From Hyphomicrobium sp. (GTDB taxonomy: Bacteria > Pseudomonadota > Alphaproteobacteria > Rhizobiales > Hyphomicrobiaceae), in NCBI GenBank assembly GCA_030148725.1, contig JASBSU010000009.1:1-64000 (forward strand): a stretch of DNA of 64,000 nt. The letters are read 5' to 3'. Positions 8,795 to 17,453 of this stretch are shown piece by piece (position 1 is the stretch's first letter; every line of letters starts with the position of its first letter). The position numbers were made by a program, and so were the translations under genes. The notes below the pieces were generated by a model. It was not told the DNA's origin, searched no databases, and saw nothing but the letters and a program-made list of their open reading frames with translations.

Positions 8795-9175
8795 ATGCTG
8801 AAGTGGGTTATTGCAGCGGGTCTGGTACTCGCGATGCCGGCAATGGCGTCGGCGCAGGACGCCGAGGCAGGCAAGAAGGTGTTTTCGAAGTGCGCTCCGT
8901 GCCACGCGATCGGCCCTGGCGCTAAGAACAAGGTCGGTCCTGAGCTGAACGGCATCCTCGGACGCAAGGCCGCCTCTGTCGAAGGCTTCAACTACTCGGC
9001 CGCCCTCAAGGGTTCGGGCCTGACCTGGGACGACGCCAATCTGCATAAGTGGCTCGAGAACCCGAAGGCTCTGGTTCCCGGCAACAAGATGCTGTTCCCC
9101 GGCGTCAAGGACGAGACCGAACGCAACGACCTGATCGCTTACATCGAGTCCTTCAAGGCAGACGGTTCGAACTAA
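8795..9175 (+). CDS. Class I (c2-type) cytochrome c, periplasmic
   Basis: Small soluble electron carrier (126 aa) with a signal peptide cut near MASA-QDAEAG. Heme attaches at CAPCH (residues 33-37), and the likely axial methionine is Met99 in NKMLFPG. KNKVGPELNGILGRKA is typical of cytochrome c2. Its ribosome binding site is GGGAGAAACGGG. Its place right after the PQQ operon suggests it takes electrons from XoxG during methanol oxidation (the role called cytochrome cH in methylotrophs). That link is inference. Confidence 0.88.
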   Translation: MLKWVIAAGLVLAMPAMASAQDAEAGKKVFSKCAPCHAIGPGAKNKVGPELNGILGRKAASVEGFNYSAALKGSGLTWDDANLHKWLENPKALVPGNKMLFPGVKDETERNDLIAYIESFKADGSN

Positions 9176-9199
9176 GACCGGTCTCCTTCAGTTCTGCAG

Positions 9200-9235
9200 C
9201 GCCGCGGATCGCCTGATCCGCGGCGTTGTTCTTTT
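9200..9235 (+). terminator. Rho-independent terminator after cytochrome c
   Basis: Perfect 11-bp GC-rich stem CGCCGCGGATC / GATCCGCGGCG with a GCCT loop, followed by TTGTTCTTTT. It lies 25 bases after the cytochrome c stop. Confidence 0.85.
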
Positions 9236-9265
9236 CTGCCATCGAGACGAGCGCGTGAACTCACC

Positions 9266-9670
9266 ATGCAGATTGCCTTCGCCTTCGAGCCCGACCTTTC
9301 GGCGGAGGAGTTTCAGTCCGTGCTGGTCGCCTCGACACTTGCCGAACGTCGACCCACGAACGATCTCGCTCGCCTCGAAAAAATGCTGCGCAACGCGGAC
9401 GTCATCGCAACCGCCCGCGACGGCACCCGCCTCGTCGGCGTATCCCGCGCCATCACCGATTTCGCCTATTCCTGCTACTTATCTGACCTCGCGGTCGACA
9501 TGGCCTATCAGCGTCGCGGCATCGGCAAGCGCCTGATTGAAGAGACTCATCGTGCAGCCGGAGACGGCACCACGCTCGTCCTCCTCGCAGCGCCGGCAGC
9601 CGAGGGCTACTACGGCAAGATCGGCATGAAGCATCAGCCGAACTGCTGGTCGTTCCCGCGCAACAGCTAG
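9266..9670 (+). CDS. GNAT-family N-acetyltransferase
   Basis: 134-residue single-domain acyltransferase of the GNAT fold. The acetyl-CoA motif A is visible as LAVDMAYQRRGIGKRLIEE (R/Q-x-x-G-x-G/A type loop), followed by APAAEGYYGKIGMKHQPN, a common C-terminal block. The substrate cannot be told. It stands alone between the cytochrome c terminator and the opposing folK gene, whose ends are 20 bases apart. A start at 9255 in another frame gives no family match. Confidence 0.8.
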   Translation: MQIAFAFEPDLSAEEFQSVLVASTLAERRPTNDLARLEKMLRNADVIATARDGTRLVGVSRAITDFAYSCYLSDLAVDMAYQRRGIGKRLIEETHRAAGDGTTLVLLAAPAAEGYYGKIGMKHQPNCWSFPRNS

Positions 9671-9690
9671 GCGACCGCCGCGCAATCGCT

Positions 9691-10200
9691 TTAGGCGAGC
9701 ACGCGCACGCTGGACGTATCGATCGCGTCGTACATCTCGCGCACCGTCGTCCCGCCGACGACCAGGTCGGGGTCTAGATCCATCAGCGGCGCCAGCACGA
9801 ATGCGCGCGCGCCGATGTGCGGATGCGGCAGCACGAGGTCGGGCTCATCGATACTGATGCCGCGATACACCAGAAGATCGAGATCGATGATGCGCGGTCC
9901 CCAGCGCTCGGTCTCGACGCGCCCCATGCTGCGCTCGATGTCCTTGCACCGCCTGAGCAGCAATCGCGGCGATAGCGACGTGGCGACGGCAATAGCGGCG
10001 TTGACGAACCAGTCCTGATCCGTCTTGCCCCACGGCTCTGTCGCATAATTGCGCGACCGCGCCACGAGACGAACATCGCCGACCTCGGTCAGCAGCTCGA
10101 TCGCCCGGTCGATATTGGCGGCCTTGTCACCGAGATTGGATCCAAGCGCCACGATACAGTCGAAGGCTGGACGGTCAGGAGGGGACGAAATTGCGGACAT
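9691..10200 (-). CDS. folK: 6-hydroxymethyl-dihydropterin pyrophosphokinase
   Basis: Transfers pyrophosphate from ATP to 6-hydroxymethyl-dihydropterin, ahead of dihydropteroate synthase. 169 aa, near family length. Signature pieces: IVALGSNLGDKAANIDRAIE, SRNYATEPWGKTDQDWFVNAA, and WGPRIIDLDLLVY with VLPHPHIGARAFVLAPL. In this setting it could feed folate, and the pterin end of H4MPT if that branches from the same alcohol. The next gene upstream in the same direction is the pterin dehydratase, 138 bases away. Confidence 0.93.
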   Translation of the reverse strand: MSAISSPPDRPAFDCIVALGSNLGDKAANIDRAIELLTEVGDVRLVARSRNYATEPWGKTDQDWFVNAAIAVATSLSPRLLLRRCKDIERSMGRVETERWGPRIIDLDLLVYRGISIDEPDLVLPHPHIGARAFVLAPLMDLDPDLVVGGTTVREMYDAIDTSSVRVLA

Positions 10201-10338
10201 TTGGGCTCATCGGACGCGCGAACGGGGTGTGCTCGTTATCGCGCCATCACCGCAGGCGCAAGCCGCAGCGCGTGCTCAACGGCACCAATGCCCGTCCGGC
10301 AAGCTGAAAGGGATGCGCCAGCCATACGCCGGCGGCGG

Positions 10339-10716
10339 TCAATCGTATTTTATATAAGCGAAGCGCTGATCGGACGCTGGCGTACCCTCGAGAGACCCGC
10401 CCTCCTTGCCCGGCTGCCACATGACGACGTCCTCGATCTTCTGGGCCAGCTCGAGGTCCTTTGGCGTGATGCCCTTGGCGCTGTGCGTCATTAGGCGTAC
10501 CTCGACCCAGGCATAAGAGGCTGTGATATCAGGATGATGCCAGGCTGCCTCGGAGAGATGGCCGACGGTTGTAATAACCATCAGTGTTCCCTTCCATCCG
10601 CTCGTCTTGTATGTCCGCCGGATCCATCCGTCCTCAAGACGCCACTTCGGCAGGTTTTTTTGCAGCCACTCGTTGACTTCGGCTTCCGGCATGGGCTTTT
10701 CGCGTTCAGCCGCCAT
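10339..10716 (-). CDS. Pterin-4a-carbinolamine dehydratase-like protein
   Basis: 125-residue member of the PCD/DCoH family, with the active-site WHHPDI block, ASYAWVEVRLMTHSAKGIT and LAQKIEDV. The start at 10716 is set by a GAGAGGA ribosome site and family length; an upstream extension of 98 codons is rejected. PCD normally recycles the carbinolamine made by aromatic amino acid hydroxylases, and none is visible here. Sitting head-to-head with beta-RFAP synthase (52 bases) and beside folK, it may serve pterin or H4MPT metabolism; that is inference. Confidence 0.85.
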   Translation of the reverse strand: MAAEREKPMPEAEVNEWLQKNLPKWRLEDGWIRRTYKTSGWKGTLMVITTVGHLSEAAWHHPDITASYAWVEVRLMTHSAKGITPKDLELAQKIEDVVMWQPGKEGGSLEGTPASDQRFAYIKYD

Positions 10717-10768
10717 ACTGTCCTCTCCTCTAGGTTGGGGACGCCTCGCACCTTTGGATTGGAACGTA

Positions 10769-11785
10769 ATGCCACTGGCCGACGCAACGCAAACTGAGGC
10801 GACCGCGAAACGCTCGCGAGCGCATGCCGGTGCGGTGCGCGTGGTCGCCCCCGCGCGGCTGCACCTTGGTTTCCTCGATCTGAATGGCAGCCTCGGGCGA
10901 TTGTTCGGCAGCATCGGACTGGCCGTCGACAACCCGCGAACCGAGATCATTCTGAAGCGCAGCGCGAGCTTCAAGGGTGAAGGTCCGGACCACGCCCGCG
11001 CCATTGCCACGCTGCGCCGCCTCGCGGAGGCCTACGAGCTGCCGGGCGCGTACGATGTGAAAGTCACGTCCGCCATCCCACCTCACGCCGGCCTCGGATC
11101 GGGCACGCAGCTCGCCGTCGCGACCGGCGTCGCGCTGATGACCCTCGAAGGCATCGAGCAGCGGCCCTCCCACATCGGCGAACTCGTCAATCGCGGCGCA
11201 CGCTCGGCCATCGGCATGGCGGCCTTCGAGCAAGGCGGCTTCATCGTCGACGGCGGCCGCGGCAAACTGGATCGCGCTCCCCCAATTCTCATGCGCACCG
11301 ACTTTCCCTCGGCCTGGCGCGCGCTGCTGGTGATGGATGGCCGCACTGCCGGCGTTCACGGCGACGCTGAGACGAACGCCTTCGCCGCCCTTCCCCCGCT
11401 CCCCGACGAAAAGGCCGCCCACGTCTGCCGCCTCGTCCTGATGCAGCTCGTGCCGGGACTAATGGAAGCCGACATCGCCGTTTTCGGCGATGCGCTGACC
11501 GAGATTCAGCAGATCGTCGGACAGCACTTCGCAACCGCACAAGGCGGCAGCCCGTGGACCAGCCCAGCCGTCGGCCGCGTCGTCGAGTCCCTGCGCGACG
11601 CCGGCGCCTATGGTATTGGCCAGAGTTCCTGGGGCCCAACCGGCTTCGCCTTCGCGCCCTCGCAGGAAATCGCCCGCCGCCTCTATGATTCTTCCATCGG
11701 AGCCGCTAGACGCGAGGGGCTTGAGATCCTTGTTGCCGAGGGACGCAACAAGGGCGCCAGCGTTGAAAAGATCGCAAGTACCTAA
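10769..11785 (+). CDS. Beta-RFAP synthase (H4MPT biosynthesis)
   Basis: Likely 4-(beta-D-ribofuranosyl)aminobenzene 5'-phosphate synthase, which joins 4-hydroxybenzoate or 4-aminobenzoate with PRPP to start the H4MPT arm. 338 aa. It shows the GHMP-kinase-like fold of this family: APARLHLGFLDLNG near the N-terminus, the glycine loop IPPHAGLGSGTQLAVA, and RGARSAIGMAAFEQGGFIVDGG. The ATG at 10769 is preferred over upstream ATGs that overlap the divergent dehydratase gene. First gene of the rightward H4MPT operon; mtdB follows 25 bases later. Confidence 0.88.
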   Translation: MPLADATQTEATAKRSRAHAGAVRVVAPARLHLGFLDLNGSLGRLFGSIGLAVDNPRTEIILKRSASFKGEGPDHARAIATLRRLAEAYELPGAYDVKVTSAIPPHAGLGSGTQLAVATGVALMTLEGIEQRPSHIGELVNRGARSAIGMAAFEQGGFIVDGGRGKLDRAPPILMRTDFPSAWRALLVMDGRTAGVHGDAETNAFAALPPLPDEKAAHVCRLVLMQLVPGLMEADIAVFGDALTEIQQIVGQHFATAQGGSPWTSPAVGRVVESLRDAGAYGIGQSSWGPTGFAFAPSQEIARRLYDSSIGAARREGLEILVAEGRNKGASVEKIAST

Positions 11786-11810
11786 TCCCGAACCTGAGGA
11801 AAGACCGACT

Positions 11811-12710
11811 ATGAGCGACGCCACTCCCATTCTGCACATGCTCTCGCCGCAGAAGCATATGTCCCCCTTCGACGTGAACATGGCAGCGGACGCCGGCTGG
11901 AAGGTCATCGTCCCTTACATCAACGTCGCGCTCGAGGAAGTGACCGCGCTCACCCAGGACGCCATCTTCTCGCGTCCGCCGAACTACGGCACGCGGACGG
12001 GCTTCTTCATCGGTGGCAAGGACGCCATCCTCGCCCTCGACATGCTCGAGGCCATTCAAAAGGCGCTCGTTCCGCCGTTCGGCTTGTCGGCGCTCGCTGA
12101 CCCCGCAGGTTCGTTCACCACGGCTGCAGCAATGGTCGCCTGCGTCGAGCGCGTCCTGCGCACCAAGTTCAATCGCGGCTGGAAGGGCACCCGCGTAGCC
12201 GTGTTCGGCGCCACCGGCGTCGTCGGCTTCGCCTCTTCGATCATCGCCGCGCTCGAAGGCGCCGAAGTAACGCTGGTCGCCCATCGCGGCGTCGATCGCG
12301 TCATCAAGTCCGCAGAGGTTTCAAAGCAGCGCTTCGGCGTTGATCTCATCGCCAAGTCCGGCGAGACCCTCGAGCAGAAGCAGGCCATCATCGCTGACAC
12401 CGAAGTCGTGTTCGCCGCCGCCGCTGCCGGCGTGCGCGTCCTCACCGCGGAGGATATGGCCAAGGCCAAGCACCTGCTCGTCGCCGCCGATGTGAATGCC
12501 GTTCCGCCCCCGGGCATCGACGGAATGGAGCTGTTCATGGACGGCGCGCCGCTGCCGAACTCCAACGCGCTCGGTGTCGGCCCGCTCGCCATCGGCGACA
12601 TCAAGTACAAAACCGAATCCGGCCTCTTCAAGCGCATGCTCGAGTCCGACAAGCCGGTCCATTACGACTTCCGCGCCGCCTTCGACCTGGCGCGCACGCT
12701 CACCGCTTGA
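11811..12710 (+). CDS. mtdB: NAD(P)-dependent methylene-H4MPT dehydrogenase
   Basis: Oxidises methylene-H4MPT to methenyl-H4MPT with NAD(P)+ in formaldehyde oxidation. 299 aa with ILHMLSPQKHMSPFDVNMA at the N-terminus, the typical MtdA/MtdB start. The nucleotide fold GTRVAVFGATGVVGFASSIIA sits at about residues 127-146. The ATG follows a GAGGAAAG ribosome site. MtdB rather than MtdA is suggested by the surrounding fae-mch genes; sequence alone is less decisive. The stop overlaps the next gene by four bases. Confidence 0.9.
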   Translation: MSDATPILHMLSPQKHMSPFDVNMAADAGWKVIVPYINVALEEVTALTQDAIFSRPPNYGTRTGFFIGGKDAILALDMLEAIQKALVPPFGLSALADPAGSFTTAAAMVACVERVLRTKFNRGWKGTRVAVFGATGVVGFASSIIAALEGAEVTLVAHRGVDRVIKSAEVSKQRFGVDLIAKSGETLEQKQAIIADTEVVFAAAAAGVRVLTAEDMAKAKHLLVAADVNAVPPPGIDGMELFMDGAPLPNSNALGVGPLAIGDIKYKTESGLFKRMLESDKPVHYDFRAAFDLARTLTA

Positions 12711-13903
12711 CCGGCGAGAGCGTCCTTATTGCAGCATTGTCCGGGCGGGGGCTTGCGACTTCCGCCCGGCGTGCTGGATACCTTCCGCGCGTCGCCGACG
12801 CTTTCGGCGACGCCGACACCGCGGAGCACGCTTCGGCGATGCGCTGCGTCGAAGATGCCGCCCGCATCGGCTTCCGCACCCGGCAAACACTGGCAGCGCT
12901 CGAAGAGCTCGCTTCTTCCTCACCGAACCCGCCGATTGGTCTCGTGCTCGGATCGGGTTTCGAGGATCGCCCCAAGCTTGTCGTGGCGCTCGCGCGGCGC
13001 TTTCGGCTGCTCGGCAACGACGCGGCAACGATCGCGCGCGCCAAGGCACCGGCTGCCCTCCGCGCACTCCTTGATCGGCACGCCATCGCATATCCGCTAA
13101 CGCGCATGTCGGCGCCAACCGACCCCACTGGCTGGATCACCAAGCGCATCGGGGGCAGCGGCGGCACGCACATCATGGCCGCCACTGACGACCGCCAGCG
13201 CAGCGTCCGCCGGTACTATCAGCAGCGACTGGACGGCATCCCGCACTCGCTGCTCGCCATCGCGACTGAGGGCGCCGCCGATATCGTCGGCATGAGCCGC
13301 CAATGGCCGATCGGACACCAGCCCAATCCCTATCGCTACGGTGGCGCCGTCGGCCCCGTGGAGCTGCCGCCCGCCATCGCCGCCGCGATGCGCGCCGCTG
13401 CGGAGGCACTCTCCGCCGAGCTGAAACTGAGCGGCCTCGTCTCGTTCGACTTTCTCGTCGTGGGCGACCAGCCGTACCTGCTGGAAATTAACCCTCGCCC
13501 CGGCGCGACACTCGATATCTTCGATGACGCGTCAGGAACGCTATTCAAGGCCCATTTAGCGGCCTGCAATGGCACCCCTCACAGCATCCCACGCATCGCA
13601 GGCGCCCGTGCCTCAGCCATCCTTTATGCTGATCGCGGCGCACTATCGATCGAGACTGACGACTGGCCGGACTGGGTCGCCGACCGGCCGATGCGCAATT
13701 CTCGCGTTCCCCGCCACCGCCCCATCGCGACCGTGCTCGCATCTGCATCAACACCGGATGCGGCGTTTAGGGATTGCCGGGAGCGCTTGGAAGAATTGGG
13801 TGACATGCTGTATGGACAGCCCCGAAACAAGGAGCGCAACGACAATGCAGAAGTACACCGGCCCCGCCCCGAGCGTATCAGCGCGCGCCGCCAGGCTCGT
13901 TGA
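12707..13903 (+). CDS. ATP-grasp ligase of the H4MPT/methylofuran cluster
   Basis: 398-residue ATP-grasp protein. It has a variable N-terminal domain, a lysine block WITKRIGGSGGTHI, and the metal-binding acid/asparagine pair in SFDFLVVGDQPYLLEINPRPGAT. It starts with TTG inside the mtdB stop (TTGA). Its tail overlaps mch by 59 bases, giving a basic C-terminus unlike the rest. Related ATP-dependent carboligases sit at the same place in other methylotroph clusters. By analogy it forms an amide, perhaps a glutamyl bond, on H4MPT or methylofuran. The exact substrate is unknown. Confidence 0.8.
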   Translation: MTGESVLIAALSGRGLATSARRAGYLPRVADAFGDADTAEHASAMRCVEDAARIGFRTRQTLAALEELASSSPNPPIGLVLGSGFEDRPKLVVALARRFRLLGNDAATIARAKAPAALRALLDRHAIAYPLTRMSAPTDPTGWITKRIGGSGGTHIMAATDDRQRSVRRYYQQRLDGIPHSLLAIATEGAADIVGMSRQWPIGHQPNPYRYGGAVGPVELPPAIAAAMRAAAEALSAELKLSGLVSFDFLVVGDQPYLLEINPRPGATLDIFDDASGTLFKAHLAACNGTPHSIPRIAGARASAILYADRGALSIETDDWPDWVADRPMRNSRVPRHRPIATVLASASTPDAAFRDCRERLEELGDMLYGQPRNKERNDNAEVHRPRPERISARRQAR

Positions 13904-14816
13904 AGGCATTGTCGCAGACGCCGATGCACTGCGCTGTGCCGTGACGATCGGCGAGGCCGGTGAGCGCTGCATAGACATGGGCGCCAAGGTTCCAGGCGGC
14001 CTGGAAGCTGGTCGCCGTCTTGCAGAGGTCTGCCTCGGTGGTCTCGGCACCGTCACCATCCACAACGACTCCGGTCTGAAGCGCTGGCCCCTGGGCATCA
14101 CCGTGCACGCGTCTTCGCCGGTTGTTGCGTGTCTCGGCAGCCAGTACGCAGGCTGGCAGATCACCGAGCAGGAGAGCGGGTTCTTCGCACTCGGCTCCGG
14201 CCCCGCCCGAGCCCTTTCGCGCGTCGAAGCCCTCTACAAGGACCTCGGCTACGTCGATCACTACAGCAAGGCCTCGCTCGTCATCGAAGGCGACAAGGCT
14301 CCGCCAGGCTCGGTCGCGCGCGCCGTCGCCGCCGCCTGCGGTGTGCAGCCCGCCAGCCTCACCGTGCTCTTCGCTCCGACGGGCTGCCTTGCAGGCAGCG
14401 TGCAAATTGCCGCCCGCGTGCTCGAGGTCGCCCTCCACAAGGCGCACGAACTGCACTTCCCCCTGGAGCACATCATCGACGGCATCGGCACGGCGCCGAT
14501 TGCGCCCCCCGTCCCTGATTTCATGAAGGCCATGGGCCGCACCAACGACGCCGTGATCTACGGCGGGCGCGTGCAGCTCTTCGTCCGCGGCAGCAACGAA
14601 GCCTCCGAGCAGCTTGCAAAGCAGCTGCCGTCCAGCACCTGCGCCGCCTACGGCGAACCGTTCGCCGACATCTTCGCGGCTGCCGGCGGGGACTTCTACA
14701 AGATCGACCCCATGCTGTTCAGCCCGGCTGAAGTCATCGTCTCCAACCTCGACACCGGCACCTCTTTCCACGCGGGTCAGCTTGCTCCAGACGTCGTCGA
14801 CAAAAGCTTCCGCTGA
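13845..14816 (+). CDS. mch: Methenyl-H4MPT cyclohydrolase
   Basis: Hydrolyses methenyl-H4MPT to formyl-H4MPT. 323 aa. Family features: IDMGAKVPGGLEAGRRLAEVCLGGLG, CLGSQYAGW, FFALGSGPARAL, FAPTGCLAGSVQIAARVLEVALHK (cited in part) and the GTAPIAPP block. The ATG at 13845 has AAGGAG 11 bases ahead and lies inside the end of the ATP-grasp gene, so the two are probably translationally coupled. It sits between two ATP-grasp genes. Confidence 0.94.
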   Translation: MQKYTGPAPSVSARAARLVEGIVADADALRCAVTIGEAGERCIDMGAKVPGGLEAGRRLAEVCLGGLGTVTIHNDSGLKRWPLGITVHASSPVVACLGSQYAGWQITEQESGFFALGSGPARALSRVEALYKDLGYVDHYSKASLVIEGDKAPPGSVARAVAAACGVQPASLTVLFAPTGCLAGSVQIAARVLEVALHKAHELHFPLEHIIDGIGTAPIAPPVPDFMKAMGRTNDAVIYGGRVQLFVRGSNEASEQLAKQLPSSTCAAYGEPFADIFAAAGGDFYKIDPMLFSPAEVIVSNLDTGTSFHAGQLAPDVVDKSFR

Positions 14817-15750
14817 GGGAAGCGCCAGCGGACTGAAGATTGCGCTTTTCCTCGAGGAGGAGAGCGGCAACTGGCATGTGCGCCGTCTCGCCGACGCGCT
14901 GCGCGCGCGTGGGGCATATGTCGTCGTCTCATCGCTGCCGCGCTGCGCATTCGATACCGCACTCGCAAGCGGGATCGACATCCCCGGCTTCAACGGCGAG
15001 CTGCCGGATGCAGTGTTCGTCCGTTCGATCTCCGCCGGCACGCTGGAGCAGATCACGTTCCGACTTGGCATCCTGCATGCCTTGCGCGAAAGCGGCGTGC
15101 GCGTCTGGAACGATGCGCGTGCCATCGAACGCTGCGTCGACAAATCGGCGACGACATTCCTTCTGCACAAGGCCGGCATTCCGACACCGCGCACGCGCAC
15201 TGTCGAAACATTCGAGCCCGCGGAAACCTACGTCGGTGCGGCCGCACGCCCCCTTATCTACAAGCCGCTCTTCGGCTCCCAGGGCAAAGGCCTATTGCGC
15301 GTCGATGACGTGAGCGAGCTTCCGGCGCCGGAAGCCGCCGACAACATCTACTACCTCCAGGACTTCGTCCCATCCTCGGGCGCCACCTTCGAAGATTGGC
15401 GCGTCATCGTCACGCGCCGCCGCGTCGTCGCTGCGATGGCGCGCCGCGCCGGCAGCTGGATCACCAACGTGCATCAGGGCGGCTCGCCGATCGCCCATGT
15501 CCCAAGCGAGGAAATGGCCGCGCTGTCGCTTGGCGCGCTGGCTGCGGTCGGCGGTGACTACGCGGGCGTTGACCTCATTCGCGCGCCCGATGGACGCCTG
15601 CTGGTGCTCGAAGTGAACAGCAATCCATCCTGGCGCGGCCTGCAAAGCGTCGCCGACATCGACATCGCCGAGGCTATCGTCGAGGATTTTCTATCGGCCA
15701 TCGCCGAGCACCGCAGCGCCAACGTTACGCCGGCCCCATGCCCCGCCTGA
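14782..15750 (+). CDS. RimK-like ATP-grasp ligase of the H4MPT/methylofuran cluster
   Basis: ATP-grasp protein of about 320 aa in the RimK/MptN group. The core begins GLKIALFLEEESGNWHVRRL; LIYKPLFGSQGKGLLRV is the ATP-binding lysine/glycine stretch; RLLVLEVNSNPSW holds the metal ligands. RimK-type enzymes add glutamate to pterins and proteins, so a glutamyl-ligase role on H4MPT or polyglutamyl methylofuran is likely. The start is uncertain. No ATG lies close, and I chose a TTG within the mch 3' end; a CTG at 14833 is the alternative. The next gene overlaps its stop by 13 bases. Confidence 0.8.
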   Translation: MLQTSSTKASAEGSASGLKIALFLEEESGNWHVRRLADALRARGAYVVVSSLPRCAFDTALASGIDIPGFNGELPDAVFVRSISAGTLEQITFRLGILHALRESGVRVWNDARAIERCVDKSATTFLLHKAGIPTPRTRTVETFEPAETYVGAAARPLIYKPLFGSQGKGLLRVDDVSELPAPEAADNIYYLQDFVPSSGATFEDWRVIVTRRRVVAAMARRAGSWITNVHQGGSPIAHVPSEEMAALSLGALAAVGGDYAGVDLIRAPDGRLLVLEVNSNPSWRGLQSVADIDIAEAIVEDFLSAIAEHRSANVTPAPCPA

Positions 15751-16601
15751 GCGAAGAGGAAACCGGCGAGCTTTTTCTCGCCGCTTGCCGCGCTGAGCTT
15801 ACAGCGCTCAAGCCTGGCAACGTTCACGTGCACGCGGCTGGCCACGGCATGGAAGTCGCGCAGTTCGAAGCAGCCGCCGAGGCCGCAGCTCCCTGGATCG
15901 CCGCAAGCGGTGCCAAGGTCGGCACCCGCGTTCTGCGCGCAGTCGAAGCCTCATTCGCTGCCGCCGGCTGCAACACCAATCTAGGCATCTTGCTGCTCTG
16001 CGCCCCTCTCGCTGCCGCAGCAGAAATGAAGCTGGAGAAGAGCCTGCGCGAGCGACTTGCAGCTGTGCTCGCATCCCTCGACGGGGGCGACGCGGCATCG
16101 ATCTACGCAGCCATCCGCCGGGCGAGGCCGGGCGGCCTCGGCGACGCGCCCGAGCAGGACGTCGCCGTGCCGCCGACCATAGGCTTGCTCGACGCGATGG
16201 CTCTGGCGGCGGCCCGCGACCGCATCGCCTTCAACTACACCACGGGCTTTTCAGACGTTTTCGACTTCGGCATCCCTGAGCTGGCCCGCGCGCGCTCCCT
16301 TGCTGATGACCCTGAGCTGGCGGTCACGACGTTGCACATGGCGTATCTTGCCCAATTTCCGGACAGCCATATCGCGCGCAAATATGGTGAAGCCATTGCT
16401 GATGATGTGCGTCAGCGGGCAATCGAGCTCAAACCGCTCTGGGATCCCATTGCGCACCGCAACACAATGCCGGGGCTGCATGAATTCGATGCAGAGCTGA
16501 AACGGCGAAACGTTAATCCGGGCACCACCGCGGACCTCGTTGTAGCGACCATTTTCGGCTCATTTGTGTGCGACGCATTGAGCCTTGCGCGAGCCTCTTA
16601 G
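15738..16601 (+). CDS. CitG/MdcB-like triphosphoribosyl-dephospho-CoA synthase homolog
   Basis: 287-residue all-alpha protein of the CitG superfamily, with ELTALKPGNVHVHAAGHGM near the N-terminus, GCNTNLGILLLCAPL, and a NPGTTADLVVATIFG end. True CitG makes a prosthetic group for citrate lyase, but no such enzyme is here. Its constant partner genes in methylotrophs are mch and fae, so it more likely acts in H4MPT or methylofuran synthesis, perhaps forming a phosphoribosyl bond. It overlaps the ATP-grasp gene by 13 bases and lies 199 bases before fae. Confidence 0.82.
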   Translation: MPRLSEEETGELFLAACRAELTALKPGNVHVHAAGHGMEVAQFEAAAEAAAPWIAASGAKVGTRVLRAVEASFAAAGCNTNLGILLLCAPLAAAAEMKLEKSLRERLAAVLASLDGGDAASIYAAIRRARPGGLGDAPEQDVAVPPTIGLLDAMALAAARDRIAFNYTTGFSDVFDFGIPELARARSLADDPELAVTTLHMAYLAQFPDSHIARKYGEAIADDVRQRAIELKPLWDPIAHRNTMPGLHEFDAELKRRNVNPGTTADLVVATIFGSFVCDALSLARAS

Positions 16602-16800
16602 CCCCTTGTGTCGCCCATATGCCCAGGGTATCTAGGGGCGGCGCTTATGGTGCCGCTATCCAGCCAACCGGTTCGGTGATGTTTATCGCCGGATGCAGAA
16701 ACAAAGGATGGCTTTTCAAATTGGGCAGAAACCGGTGCGCCCGGCCTCGGCGGGGTGGCGTTGGTGCTCGTGGTGTTTATAGCTTGGGAGAAACCCCGCA

Positions 16801-17313
16801 ATGGCCAAGATCAACAAGGTTCTCGTCGGCGAGTCGCTCGTCGGTGATGGTAACGAAGTCGCACACATCGACCTCATCATGGGTCCGCGCGGTTCCGCTG
16901 CTGAAGTTGCCTTCTGCAACGCTCTGACGAACAACAAGGACGGTTTCACCACCCTCCTCGCCGTCATCGCTCCGAACCTGCCCTGCAAGCCGAACACGAT
17001 CCTTTACAACAAGGTCACCATCAAGGACGCCCGCCAGGCCGTCCAGATGTTCGGACCGGCCCAGTACGGCGTCGCCAAGGCCGTTCAGGACTCGGTTGCC
17101 GAGGGCGTGATCCCGGCTTCTGAAGCTGACGACGTCTTCATCTGCGTTGGCGTGTTCATCCACTGGGAAGCTGCCGACGACGCCAAGATCCAGGACTACA
17201 ACTACCGCGCCGTGAAGGAGTCGATTGCCCGCGCCGTTGCTGGCAAGCCGACCGCCGCTGAGGCCACTGCACAGCGTAACTCCGCTGCTCACCCCTTCGG
17301 TGCGAAGTCTTGA
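16801..17313 (+). CDS. fae: Formaldehyde-activating enzyme
   Basis: Catalyses condensation of formaldehyde with H4MPT to methylene-H4MPT, the entry step of this pathway. 170 aa, family length. Clear features: [20 protein letters not shown] with the catalytic histidine in [15 protein letters not shown], and [25 protein letters not shown] (cited in part). The ribosome site is GGGAGAAAC. A 199-base leader separates it from the upstream gene, so it probably has its own strong promoter. A terminator follows 146 bases after the stop. Confidence 0.96.
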   Translation: MAKINKVLVGESLVGDGNEVAHIDLIMGPRGSAAEVAFCNALTNNKDGFTTLLAVIAPNLPCKPNTILYNKVTIKDARQAVQMFGPAQYGVAKAVQDSVAEGVIPASEADDVFICVGVFIHWEAADDAKIQDYNYRAVKESIARAVAGKPTAAEATAQRNSAAHPFGAKS

Positions 17314-17453
17314 AGCGGAAACCGTCCACAGCAGGATGATGCCCCGCCTTTGAAGAGGGGCCTGCTGCAGCGATTGGGTAGACTGCTTTCTGGCCGTTGG
17401 AACGGGTAGAACACCCCCGGCGCGAGTTCTGCTCTCCCCTTCGTGCTACGACA

